DNA from: Druceiella hillmani
Taxonomy: Eukaryota > Arthropoda > Insecta > Lepidoptera > Hepialidae
NCBI GenBank assembly: GCA_039881145.1
Contig: JAYKKI010000066.1
Location: forward strand, 10,183,001 to 10,247,000
Direction: 5' to 3'
Length of the DNA: 64,000 bases
Part shown: piece after piece, positions 27,400 through 39,410 of the stretch
How the letters are laid out: every line of letters begins with the position of its first letter
Numbering within the stretch: the first letter of the stretch is position 1
Program-made: the position numbers and the translations under genes
Notes under the pieces: generated by a model
Told to the model about the DNA's origin: nothing
What the model saw: the letters and a program-made list of their open reading frames with translations, nothing else
The model's database searches: none

Positions 27400-27900
27400 A
27401 AAAGAGGATCAGATTACCTGAATTAGTTATGGACCTGAATAAGTCTGTAATTGAGGTTTTTCTGATAAAACCTTGCAAGGTGAAAGTCAATATCAGCAAT
27501 CTTCGGATCTCTACTACTTTTCATAGAGTTACTCATAAAACATCATTAAAAGACGTAATTCGAGAAAATACGAAATGGTGTCATTTATATTCATAAGTTT
27601 TTTCGAGGAAGGAAGTTTTTGATTAGTAAAAATAATGCTATTTGTATTTACAACAGAATTTTAGTAGGAGATCCTCAGCATATTACTATGGGTTTACTGC
27701 TTTTCCTGTTATATGTAAATACCTTACATCCTTTAACTTCGATCCAATTTAGTATGACAATTGCACGTTATAGTTTCTGGGACATTTATATTTAGCATAT
27801 CATTATTGTAATGTCTCGAACATTACAATATTCGAAGACGCTGTTAACTTAGTATTAGAAGGCAGGTCCAACTTAGATTACAAATGTTAAACTGTCTGCA
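27400..27900 (+). pseudogene. decayed LINE (non-LTR) reverse transcriptase fragment
   Basis: A frame from about 27592 to the stop at 27792-27794 aligns by eye with the finger/palm part of insect LINE reverse transcriptases. GRKFLISKNN corresponds to the 'NRkQfV..nn' region. GDPQHITMGLLLFLLYVN (27668-27720) corresponds to the hallmark 'GVPQGSxLGPLLFLLYIND' box, with V, G and S of the PQGS core replaced. Upstream, MDLNKSVIEV (about 27430-27460) is in the place of the 'LDLSKAFDTV' box. Downstream, a decayed KL-LS-K stretch near 27880 could be the 'NKLKLNxxKT' segment. Stops and frameshifts separate these pieces and the YADD box is not readable, so the copy is dead. The clade is uncertain, but it belongs to the Jockey/CR1/RTE-like set rather than an LTR element. 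The copy is more decayed than the one at 46765-47676. Confidence 0.65.
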
Positions 27901-30479
27901 AAGCTAGAAAAAATTACGTTCTATTTATTTGCTGTAGAGAGAAGAAACATAATTTTATAATTGTGGTAATTGAAAAAGTTAGTTAATTTCAATCCAGAAG
28001 TTTTTTTCACCAAAAATGTTAAACTTACAACTTTCAATAGATTTTATAAAGATTTAAAAGAAAAAAGAAGACTCTTGTGATAAATTAAGGTTTATTACTC
28101 TGAAAAGTACAAATTGCTTTTTTTATATTAAAACTGCATTTGAATCAAGATATCAGAAAAAAGTCCACCTAGAACATTCTTTTGTAGATATATTGCAAGT
28201 AATTTTACCCCACTAAACACGTCAATATGATCTATTCTTTTAACTGAATAAATTGTAATAAATTTGAAATTGCTACAGCCTTATATGCCTCCAAATATGT
28301 CGTAAACACATTACTCGCGCTATACTACAAACCACACAGGGTAAATTTAATTGGATATATTTTGTACTTTCATAAAGGCTAACAATTTTGGTGGTAGTAT
28401 GAAAATGTAAACAGTGGAACAATTTTCATGCTAAATAAATAATTTTTAACTCTGAAATTTAATAATAATTTTTTAAAGAATTCTGAGAGAAAACATTAAA
28501 TTAACGAAGTAAATATTCAAATTCCTTTAACAAATTTAGATATTTTTGTTACTTATTTTTATATGAGAGTAAAGATATGACGTGAAAGTTTTCGGAAATT
28601 TGGCTTTAATTTGTTTAATATGTTTATTATTATTATCATTCTTAATATGCACAATTCTAACATATGTAAACTTGTACATATTAATGTGAATTCAATATAG
28701 CTTAGTTTTATTTAGATTAAAGTTTTAATAATAAATGCGACTATCTCCGGGTGTCGACATTTTCTTGATTTTTTATCTGTAATAATAAATTAATTTTAAT
28801 TTCTGTAATATTTCTTGCTCCCCATGTTACGCATTTTTTATTTCGTTTTATGTATTATAGCGGTTATAATTTTATTTCATATTTATATGTTTTACATTTA
28901 TTAAATAATTCGACTTTGGTTATATAAGAAAATCTGCTAAGACTTATACATACGAGTGCAACGTCGTGATTGGGTTGATTTAGAAAAATTATATATGTGG
29001 CAGCAGGTATTTACAAAATGTTCACGATTAGTTTTCTAAATAAAATAAAACAAATATTTATGTTCATTAATGGGGGGAAATTTGTTATATTTTTTTAAAT
29101 TTATTAGTCAGAGGATCAAATTGTATTCTTTCTTATCGCTTAAATGAGACGTATTCCTAAAGTTGACTGAGGGTATGAATGAGAGTATATTTAAAGTGAA
29201 AAAAATTAGTAATGAAAATTCGCCGAGTTTTTAATTACGAATTTTACTTAATTTTTTTTAGGTCTCTCGGAATGCTCCCTTATTATAAACTAAATGTATA
29301 TGGAGGTAGTTCCATTACGTTTAAGTGCATTGAAGTTACGGCGGTAGTTGGGGTGTGTGGGTTATCGCTGACATTTATAAGGGTTCATTATATAAAGTTA
29401 TGTATCCGTAGCCGAGGCTAAATTGAGTGAAGTTTTCACCCAAATGACAGCCACATTTTATTACGATTGAAAAAGTTAAAAGAGGCAGATGTATCAAACA
29501 ATCAAAATATTTTCCTTTTTCAGTTAATTTAAAGTAGGGTATTTACTATAATATATGTATTTTTCATTCTACTTTTATTATTTATATCGAATTTTTTTCG
29601 AGTTGACGGAAAATTTATACATATGGCATGTCCCATCCTCTTTCTAGCTTATGACGTCAAGTATGAATATATTTTCAAAAAATGCACTTTTTTAATCTAT
29701 GTCAATCACTCGGACGCGCATGGTATTATAAAGACTTTCAATACTTGCGTCTATTAGCGACACTACAAGGAAAATTTTTACAATAAAGTGAGTTTATCAT
29801 ATACATTGAAAGAAAGGGAACAAAATAAATAATGGAACTGTTATGATCTACTATTTGTTAGTCTATATTGATCGGCCATGACGACGTGTCGTGTCCTGTT
29901 TGCTAATTTAAATTTTATGATTTAGAATGTGTTTATATGTTATTTATAGCGTAGTTATTATTGTTTTAATATCAATTAAGTATTTTTATAATAAATGAGA
30001 TTTTTCTTCTAAATGACCTAATACGTGACGTGAGTGTGAGAACATCTTCCCGTGTTTACGAAAGCGGTATTTTTATATACAATATATAATGTCAACACAT
30101 AATGAAGAATATATTTGAATAAAAATTTCACAAACACCAACTTCACGAACAATGATTTATTTGTAACGTTAGGGAGTTGTATATATATTCGAGATATTTT
30201 AATTTATATATTGACGCGTACAGCAGTTTATCGTCATTGTAAATGGAATATTACGAGACCCACTTTATCAACTGTTGTAATCATATACCGAATGGCCGAT
30301 ATGTTATTTATGCGCAAATATAAATCGTTGAACATATTCAGATTTTGCTGTATTATTTCTTATTTTTAACATGCTCTTTATTTACTTAGTATACTTATGT
30401 ACTTATTCTGTATAGTATCCAAGATATAAGTATATATTATATTGAATATATTTGGCGTAAATTTTGTAGAAATTCATTA
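27901..30479. other. AT-rich intergenic sequence, no supported feature
   Basis: Nothing recognised. The 69-codon frame at 29212-29421 and the 84-codon frame at 30115-30369 have no motif and are treated as chance. Confidence 0.5.
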
Positions 30480-30685
30480 TTCACAATTAAATGAAACTAC
30501 GTGATGTAGTATTATTTCTATTTTCTTTAATTTCTTTACCACGACCTAGGTTTCGTTGTATTGCAACATCTTCCATTCTTCAGGTGGGATATTAGCAAAG
30601 ATCTTTGCTAATATCCCACCTGAAGATGTTAAATTAAAGAAAGTAGAAATAATAATACATCAAGTAGTTTCATTTAATTGTATAT
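30480..30685. mobile_element. Penelope-like element copy 2: two copies head to head forming a palindrome
   Basis: The left half (30480-30601) reads on the minus strand as the element. It contains CCCAC, CTGAAGA (30577-30583), a GTTG-CAATA-CAAC stem-loop, GAAA (30551-30554), CCTAGGTC and GTGG (30539-30542), then the tail ending CATTTAATTG. The right half (30602-30685) reads on the plus strand as the same element. It lacks roughly 30 bp between the GAAGATGTT block and the AAATTAAAG block, so it has lost the second half of the hammerhead-like core. The two halves meet at AGATCT in a perfect 50-bp palindrome (30577-30626), and the arms stay similar out to both ends. Head-to-head arrangements are common for Penelope-like elements, but the assignment to that class is an inference. 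Confidence 0.7.
30539..30587 (-). ncRNA. hammerhead-ribozyme-like core in Penelope-like copy 2
   Basis: Read on the minus strand, the order is stem I strand CCAC (30587-30584), conserved CTGAAGA matching CUGANGA, a stem-loop region, conserved GAAA, a very short helix III made by CC-UA-GG, U, the cleavage-site C, then GTGG, which pairs with CCAC. This matches the topology of a type I hammerhead with minimal stem III, the kind reported for Penelope-like elements. Two doubts remain. The helix II region is 22 nt with an apparent 8-9 nt insertion containing a second GAAGATG. The closing base pair next to GAAA is not canonical. Activity of this exact copy is therefore doubtful. Confidence 0.45.
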
Positions 30686-31957
30686 ATTATATATTATATT
30701 GTCGTACATAAAATTTCATCCTGCACATTACTAATTCAATTATTTTTCTAGAATTTGTAAAAAATTGTAATTATAAATTATGTCTTTGATGCAACACTAA
30801 TAGACCGGGGTCGACCAACAGTGATACCAAACGTAAACAACGCGCCAATGCAAGAAATTTACCGAAATGTGAAGTGTATCTAACTTGCTTATTTCTTCCA
30901 TTGAACTCTGTTGATTAAATACCAATGGAAGTGCCATTTTAACTAGGTTACAGTGTTAAATACTATTTTTCTTATTTATTACTGTTTTATATAAACAAAG
31001 CATTCAATTTGACCACCGATTTCCCCCTTTTTCTTAACTTCTGCATTTGAATTGTTTTGAAGTATTTTCAGTGAGTTATGTTATTATTTTTTTCATCTCA
31101 AAGTCCGTAAAAATCCGACTGATAAAAAACTGCTTACTTTTTAGTATTGAGTTTGTTTACAATGACCTTTTCTTTTCCATCTTTCGAACGTCGTAACTCG
31201 AGGACGAATTTGAAATGATATACAGATACAGGTAGATAAACTTTTCTTGTGGTAATTTTTTTTACATTTACATATGTTGTGCATACATTTTTAAAAAGAT
31301 ATATCGTTTAAAGTTCATTCACTAGCCTTTTTTTCTAACAAAAATGGGGCATAGTTCTTTTATGTTTTCCATAATTTTTAAACTCATAACTACATAAGTA
31401 TATTAAAGTGTCACGACGATTGAATCACTACACTTCTCACTTACATACATGTAAAATCAAATTTGAGATTTCGGAGATTATAAATTATTTTGTGGGAAGT
31501 AATGAAACGGCTTATCGATGCGTTTTGGGCTTGCACGCTTGAAGGGTTCAATATCTAGTTCCCGTGCCCTTTCCAATACTTTAAGTAATTTATATATATA
31601 TATTTACCCAGCCTGAAAAATTCAACGATCCCTATCTGTATATCAGAACATTTAGGAAAAAGAAATTCAGAAACATAAAATAAATTGAACGAGATTGTTA
31701 CATAGAATTCAATTTGCAAATAAAACGTTTGCTCATTAAAAAGCTGCTATTAAAAAAATTGTGTTATATAATTCAGAAGACGTATTGAACCTTAATTTTT
31801 ATTACAAATAAAAATCAACCTACTTCCTCCAAAAAAAAACTAAATTATTTTTCCAATGATAAGAATTTTATATTATAACGTCATTTTTAAAAATTATCTG
31901 AGAAAGCTTCATTTTCTATTCTTAGAATAATTATATTTAAAGTTATAGAGAGAGTTA
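30686..31957. other. AT-rich intergenic sequence, no supported feature
   Basis: No gene or repeat was recognised. A short pure TA run lies at about 31590-31602. Confidence 0.5.
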
Positions 31958-32038
31958 CAGATAATTTAAAGTTATCTTTAAATTATCTGAAACGATATTT
32001 ATGTTAAAGGTACCATACCTTTAACAAAAATGTCGTTT
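31958..32038. repeat. two adjacent hairpins
   Basis: Hairpin A has CAGATAATTTAAAG (31958-31971) against its exact complement (31976-31989), with a TTAT loop. Hairpin B starts at the next base. Its 23-bp arms (31990-32012 and 32016-32038) have two mismatches, a perfect inner ten-base stem GTTAAAGGTA and a 3-nt loop CCA. They abut with no spacer. Neither has a recognised element or gene next to it. Confidence 0.9.
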
Positions 32039-34499
32039 TGAAACCGGAATTTTTTTATGAAAATCAGGAGTATTTTAGGTTTAAATTATATTTCATGGAT
32101 CATAGATAATTTCATGAAAGATATTTAAATGAAATGTAGCCCAAGTACCAAAAAATTAAGGATTATTATGATATTTGATGCTTACAAGAAACATCAAATC
32201 ACAAGTAGTTATTGGTGCAACCAATTAATCTATATACAATACATTTAAGCTGAATGAACTCTCCAAGAAGTCTACGATGATCATTCCCTTTAAAATTATA
32301 ATTTGTCTCCATCAATCTTTCCTTATTGAAGATTTTGTTATTTCTCATATAGTTGAATATAGAATTGAGTGGACCCTTCTAAACTTGTTTCCTATTCGTG
32401 GCGTTCTACACAGGATTATTATTCCACCCAATATTTTGTAACCGTGAATTTTTTTCTCTGCAAGTATCTTTTTATTTACAAACTGTACTTTCTGTAATAC
32501 TCCATATATTGTTTTATAATTTTGTTTTCATTATTTATTGTGTCTTTTCTAACTAAGCTTTTAATAATTTTTGCAGCTTGAATCTTGTATTTAAACTTCA
32601 TTATTCGTTATGAGAATGTTCCCGTATTTTTAAGTCGAATTTTGTATGTTTAATTTAATTTATGTATTCACTCTATTAAATTATTTCTTTTCAATATATA
32701 TGGTAACTATATTTTCGGGTCATCGCCAGTGAAAAATTTTACATGGAAAAACAATCTCGAATAAATGAGTATATCAGCATATCTTATCGATTAATAATAG
32801 ATTGCAGCGATACAGTTAAATGACATAATTATTCTTAATTTGTTACCATGATTGGGCATAATTTATGTCCTTAAAAATTTTTTTTTTACAAAAACACATA
32901 TTTATTTACAACAAACCGATCAAAGTAATTAAAGAAGGAGCTGTTACCTACATACACTTAGCACGTGTTGTCCTCCGACGACTTTAATTCGAGCGACATG
33001 TTTTGATAATGAACTTTGAAGTCGTAAAATGTCATAATTTTTGTCTATATTTCTGTTTTATTTTTGTCACCTATGTTTTTTCAAAATATCGGAAGTCAAT
33101 TCACATTTCTTTTAATAGTTATTTACCAGTTTTTTTTGTACCGCATAGTATTTTTTTATTACCGGCGGCTGTACTGTCTTTATTGCTTGTTTCGAAAACA
33201 GATATTGTTCGTTTTTGCTGGCTGACTCAAAGTATTTTTTTACAGTTTCGATATAAGTAATAAATATTTTTGTAAATATTTCTTCCGTATATAGTGTAAC
33301 AATATATCGAGTAACAATATCACATATTAAAGATTTGTGTTTTCGTATTTAGTCAGTTTCCATTATTTCAATAGTCATGCGGTTTATTTTTATTTTTTCA
33401 AAAACGTAAAAGGCATTTGTTATTTGGAATTGTATTGAATGTACCTATACAGTTAATATTTCACAATAATTTCATTTGACATTCTTGTTAGGTTTAAACT
33501 CATCCGGTCTTCTATCTTTTAGTAGATATTTTCGTCATATAGGAATAAATCAAAAAATAAATTTTAGAATTTGAAAAAGTTTTTTTAGAAATTTTTATAG
33601 ATTTCTGCTTGTTTTTCTTAGACGATGTTTCCTGAATTTTGTTTCGTTAGGATAGAACTATTCAGTAATATATACTCTAAAACTGCCCAATAATAATACG
33701 GTAAAGTTATAGCTATCGTGTTTGATTAATATAAAATTATCGGAATCATCATCAATAGTTACGATATTGACTTTGTGTCTTCAGTGAGAATAAATCTATT
33801 ATAACTTTAGTGGATTTTTCCTGTCTTAATCACTGTTCGTAATTACATCTATCGATTCTAAGCAGTTTCATATATTTTTTGGGTCAAAATAAAGAATCTT
33901 ATAAAAAATGTTCTAAATTTATTGTTGTGAATGATATATGAAATATATTTATATGTACGTTTTTTCCTGACGATTATCTTTTTATGTCTTTAAATTTATG
34001 ACAAGTTAGTAATATTTTTTGCATATTGTTTATTTTACCATACTTTCGGCAATATCATTGACCGAGCAACTGCTTTTTATGAAATTTTTTAAAGGAGAGA
34101 CTGTGATAGGAAAATATTTTCTTTACTTGTAGACATCATCAATATTTAACTTTATAAATATTAATAATTATAACAAAGGTAAATCTTCTATATGTGTTTG
34201 AATAAAATCGTTCTTTAGTATAGGCTCTCGATAATACAGTTTTTTTTAAATGATCCTTTCGTGTTTTGTTTTTGTGTGGCTGCAAAATTATTAAGATTAT
34301 TTGATTAATTCATATAATTATTTAAATTTTCTATTTCAAAGTGTAAAGAATATTTCCAGAATTGATTATGAGCCTGACGCCATCGTCGGAAATCTTAAGG
34401 ATATATGGTAAGTGTTTTTAGCTATATTTCAACAAATCAGTTTGCAGGAAAATTTTTTTGTCTGTGACATTATCATAATTGTGTAATGGAAAAGTGAAA
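32039..34499. other. AT-rich intergenic sequence, no supported feature
   Basis: Nothing recognised. The 85-codon frame at 33003-33260 is rich in Phe and Ser with no motif. It probably reflects the T-rich strand. Confidence 0.5.
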
Positions 34500-34930
34500 A
34501 AAATGAGCTAACACTACTAAGGAAGTTGCAAGAAGCTAATAACCAATGTAATTGAGAGTATGACTGTCGTATTCGCGCTCAAGTAACTTAGAATAATCAC
34601 GCTTGTAGCGCCGATGACCTTATACTTCACTTTGTCAATGCTTTTGACAACCTTTTATTCAGTCCCAAACTCTATGGCAAACGGAAGCACATAGGTAAAG
34701 AATCTCAAGGCCTGTTCGAAAAATCCCTATGAAAGTGCAGTAATTTTTGATAGTTCTCCGTTATAAATGGACGCAAGGTGTAGTAAGTGAAGCCTTCAGG
34801 TTTTAGCCGTATTCATGGTAAAGAGTTTATTACCCTTGACGTTACTGTAACCCATTTTTTAGACTTACTTGTGTTAGCCCAAGTAACCAACATATTAAAT
34901 CAATGGTCTGCCTGTCCCTACTCTTAAGAT
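34500..34930. other. mixed-composition block, possibly a decayed coding element, unassigned
   Basis: Base composition is clearly less AT-rich than the flanks, with many normal-looking codons. On the minus strand one frame reads through most of the block with only a few stops and includes stretches such as SKSKKWVTVTSRVINSLP and LKPEGFTYYTLRPF. That is more protein-like than the surrounding chance frames. I do not recognise the family. It could be an old transposon or gene fragment. Confidence 0.3.
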
Positions 34931-37061
34931 TATATTACACTTGTTTTATCGATATTTATTTAACGTTATTTCTTGTTTTATCGATATTTTATTAAAATTT
35001 ATTTTTTATTATTATATAAATTTGTCCTTTATTTAAAGATATTTTATTTATTATTCGATAATTTTTAAACAAGGCAGAAAAAAATATTGTTTAATAATAA
35101 TTAACCTTAAATTTTAAACGAGTGGAATTTCCTGTTTACTCTATATTTGCAATAAAGTAGTTTAGTTATTTCAGTAAATTTTTCTACGCAAAAATACTGT
35201 TTCAAGTCCAATTACTAAGTTAATAAAATAATTAAAAAATTATGCAATAATTAGGAAACTACTTAGACATGGCGGCAAATTTCATATATTTTTGTCTCCT
35301 ATTTTTAGCCTTCTCTTTTTATATTTACTCATCGTAATTTTCATAATTTCATTATGTATAATGTTTACCAAGAATTATATATTTTATACGGTGGAGAATA
35401 TTTTATATAGCGCATTTAAAATTTCTTCATTTTGTAAAATTTTTTCTTTAGTTTTTTTCTATATTTTTATCATTTCTTTTTATCGGAGAGATCTGTTAAA
35501 CGAGATTATATGAATTTTTATAAAAAAGCAGAATGATTCATTCTTTCGTTTCGTGTGTTTATTCGCACTTTTGATGGAATAACAACTCACGATAACTTAT
35601 CTCAATGACGCAGTTTGATAAATAAATTTAAGTAAGTTAGATTTGAATATTCGTTGGGAACTTCCCTAAATAAATTTTCTTTATATTTACAAATCTTTTA
35701 GAATTTTACGGACTTAAGTTATACCAACTTATAAAAAATTAGTGGGTAGTTTTTGACTATAAAACAACAGCACATTTTATGTGCTATCTATAAACAAAAA
35801 TGCGTAAAAATTTTGAAAATTAATACAACATAATTTCTAATATCTTTTCGTATTGAAAAAAAAATAAACACGTTAGAAAACAGAGGGTATCTGTAGCGAA
35901 TTGTCAGATTAATGTTATGATTGAGATTGCCGTCGCCAGGTAAACAATCCTTGTTTCCTAAGAGTTGAAATTTGCTATCCGCTAAAAGTTTTTCTATTTA
36001 TACAATATAAGTGAAGGATGAATTTGGTAGGTATGAGAAATTTCCATATCTTAACATCGAGACGAGTTTTGAAATTCGCTTTTTAAAGTTTTTTTTTTTT
36101 GAATTATCAACACACATATTGATACAAATAATCGCTGATATTGGCATTGACTCACAGAAAAGCCATGAATTTTTTTAAACCCCTTTCCTGAAATAAAAAT
36201 GTCATTACTTTAAAAAAATTCACAAATCTTTTTTTAAATAATCTCTGCGATCTATTCGTGAAAAAATGTATGTTTCGCATAATAAAACAACTAAAAACTT
36301 GATATTAGTTTTAGAATCCTTTTGTCCAAATTACTGTCTATAGTCTAAAGATAACTGAGATTTATTTACCACATTAGTTTTTGATGAGTTTTACTTAACA
36401 CGCTATTAAATCGATGCCAATGATATATTCCCATAGGCGTACGAAAGTTTATTCGACACAGTAATATTCAGTCAAATGAAACTAAGCCTTCGTTGCTTTG
36501 GCATACAGGTAATAATACTTTACTTTAAAAGCCGTTTTTATTATTTGCTTAAAATCTTAATATATTTATCATAGAAGTTCTGAATCGTTAAGAATAGGTA
36601 TCTAGTATGACATTGTGTCGATATGCAATTTCTCGCTTCCTGGTCGCAAAGCAACTTTTTATCCAACGAAATATTAAAAACTATTTTCGTAATTTTTCTT
36701 TTTTTTTCTAACGTAACAAAACGTTCCTAACGTAACGTAGGTGTATTTCTAATTAAAAGTGGTTTATTGTCTAAAATTCAAAGCTCAACGGACCCACGAC
36801 AATAAATCTTAAAACTGACCTAAAGTTTTCCGTGATTTCATCAAGTCCTAATATAAGACTTGCAATGACTATAGCAGAATTTGTTATAAATTAAAATTTA
36901 GAAAACTATTTTTAGGCAAACAATCTATCAGTATTATTACTATAAATTTTTCGGAAACAATCAGTATACCGATAAAATAGAGACAGAATGATAAATTTGC
37001 ACTTCACTCTTTGAACTCTTCTTGAAGAAAGATATTACCTACGCCATCCTCATGAGATCCG
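34931..37061. other. AT-rich intergenic sequence, no supported feature
   Basis: Nothing recognised. The 73-codon frame at 35292-35513 is a run of Phe, Ile and Ser typical of T-rich DNA. Confidence 0.5.
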
Positions 37062-37087
37062 AGGAGCCAGCCTGTGCGCTGGTTCCT
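37062..37087. repeat. GC-rich 10-bp hairpin
   Basis: AGGAGCCAGC (37062-37071) pairs with GCTGGTTCCT (37078-37087) across a 6-nt loop, with one G:T pair. It sits in a small GC-rich patch (about 37040-37095) followed by related GTGTTTTAAAACAG-type motifs to about 37170. This could be the end of a decayed element. No family was recognised. Confidence 0.6.
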
Positions 37088-37171
37088 AGCCGGATAAAAG
37101 ATACGTGTTTTAAAACAGGCTTTAGACGGCTTTTAAAACAGACGTGTTTTCCCACATGCTTTGAAAACAGA

Positions 37172-38139
37172 TGTTAACGTCTTCCTAATTGTTTCTTTTG
37201 TTGGTTTAGGCAACATATGCCACAGATCTACTGATGATTTTGACGTCGTATTTTTGTATGTATAATTTATTTGTTGTACAGATGTGAGTGTATACAGTTA
37301 ACCAAGACAGGATTGCTTCTTTAGATGTCGGTAGATTTCAATGTATTGTTTGGGTTATATTTAAAAAACATTTGTTGATTATTTGGCAATCTGAATTTTA
37401 TCGTATGTATTAGTTTATTCTATTATTTTAAACCCAATTTTTTTTCAATAGACTGATAACATTATTTACTAGTTTCTGCTTTATTATTTTCTAGATAGTC
37501 TTAATTTTATTAGGCGGGTTACTAATTTTTCGCTTGATATTATTTCGTTTAGCTTCCACTGATACTACCTTAATTATTTTACCGTACCTCAACACATAAG
37601 CCTTGAAATAATCATTATCGTATATTTAATATATGACCCTAATTATCAACATATTTTAAATTATCGAATGGATGTGAGTAAATTATGAGATTCCGATGAA
37701 CAATAAATAAGTTTGAATTCGTAAAACAAAAGAAAGGCTACACACTTCTGTAACACTGAACTTGAACGTAACGTGAAATAATTTGCATATATTTTACTCG
37801 CATATTCAATAAACCCACAAATATTTTCAAAATTTAATGCAGAATGGTTAACTTTTGAGATTGGCAGCAGAAAAAATATGTAAATATTTTAAAATATAGC
37901 CGTTAAATAATCTATATTTATTCAATGTTTTTTTCTTCGAAAATCAATGTTTATATTCCTATTATATTTTTAAATATATATGCCCGCAGTTTTTGAAACG
38001 AAAACAAATGTTGGAATAGGGTTTTTTGCAACTCATATATAATTTTTTTTTACAATTTATAAAACCATTAAATTATTGTAATATACTTGAACATTATTCC
38101 TCCATTTGTAAACAAATTTAAACATAACACGTTAATATA
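37172..38139. other. AT-rich intergenic sequence, no supported feature
   Basis: Nothing recognised on either strand. Confidence 0.5.
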
Positions 38140-38140
38140 A

Positions 38141-38174
<34 letters not shown>

Positions 38175-38207
38175 CGATATATATATATATATATATACAT
38201 ATATATT

Positions 38208-38295
<88 letters not shown>

Positions 38296-38296
38296 A
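38140..38296. repeat. compound (AC)n(TA)n microsatellite
   Basis: About ten AC units are followed by some 135 bp of alternating A and T with scattered CGAT, ACAT, TTTA and GTAT interruptions. The 100-codon minus-strand frame at 38118-38420 is mostly its translation. Confidence 0.97.
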
Positions 38297-38924
38297 ATGA
38301 AACATTTAAAATTACGTTACGTCCAAAATAAGTTTCGCACGTTCTCTTTGAAGTAATATGACATATTATCATTGTAATCCTTGACAGCTCCCTACGTAGG
38401 TACATCCTACCGAAGCACAATACCAGAGTTGTTTATAATAACCGTCAACAAGCTTACTGTTCATTTATTCGGCTGAGTCGACGTGAATTGCTAAGCGACA
38501 TGTCTACTTAACTTTCGCTAAATTTCATATTTATGTAAGTCGAATAAAGGTCTATTAATGTAGAAAAATCTCCTCACGTTCCAGCCTGCATCATCCTAGT
38601 TAATTATTTAAAGTTATTAAATTATATAACGTGGTGAAAGCATTAAACGAAGCCTTAACATAATTATGTTCGTTTACGGGCCAGACCATGAATATTTCCT
38701 GTTTTCTCATGCACGATATTTCAAATTAATTAAAAGCATGAAGCCACACCTTGAATTTAATCCGCTAGGGGTGATGTAATCCAGAATTTAAACGTTGTGT
38801 TACACGATCTCAGCCACCGGGTTATTCGCACTTAGAATATTAAAAACATAGTGAGCAATCGAAAAATAAATGTATACGTTATATAATAAAGAAAATATAA
38901 CAATGTATACAAATGCAGTTAACG

Positions 38925-39267
38925 TTCATTTATTTGTTATTATTTCGGATATTTATTGCAATAAAAACTTACATTCTTTTAATAATTTCAAATTAAAAAT
39001 TAACTTAACTTTCATTCATTTGTTACTATTTCGGATAATTATTGCAATAAAAATTTACATTCTTTTAATAATTTCAAATTAAAAATTAACTTAACTTTCA
39101 TTTATTTGTTACTATTTCGGATATTTATTGCAATAAAAACTTACATTCTTTTAATAATTTCAAATTAAACATTAACTTAACTTTCATTTATTTGTTACTA
39201 TTTCGGATATTTACTGCAATAAAAACTTACATTCTTTTAATAATTTCATATTAAAAATTAACTTAAC
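38925..39267. repeat. 86-bp tandem repeat, four copies
   Basis: The marker TATTTCGGAT occurs at 38941, 39027, 39113 and 39199, exactly 86 bp apart. The units run from TTCATTTATTTGTTA to AAATTAACTTAAC and differ at only a few positions each (for example ATATTTATT versus ATAATTATT, and TTACTGCAA in the last). The array is young. A 70-codon frame across it repeats because the DNA repeats and is not taken as a gene. Confidence 0.97.
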
Positions 39268-39410
39268 AGAAATATTTTGCCTTGTTTAAGCAGATGTTTA
39301 AAATCAATTATGTATCACAATAACCCTTTTTTCTATATTTGAACAGCCACACTAAGGAAAATATAAACACATTTCAGTGAGTGCCGTCGGTGTCGTGATC
39401 TCGGCTATTT

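Noticed and set aside
33003..33260. 85-codon Phe-rich frame as a membrane protein gene
   Set aside because: Hydrophobicity follows from T-rich DNA. There is no motif, and the start context and composition are those of the flanks.
38870..39082. 70-codon frame with an internal protein repeat
   Set aside because: The protein repeat mirrors the 86-bp DNA tandem repeat, and the frame does not continue through all four units.
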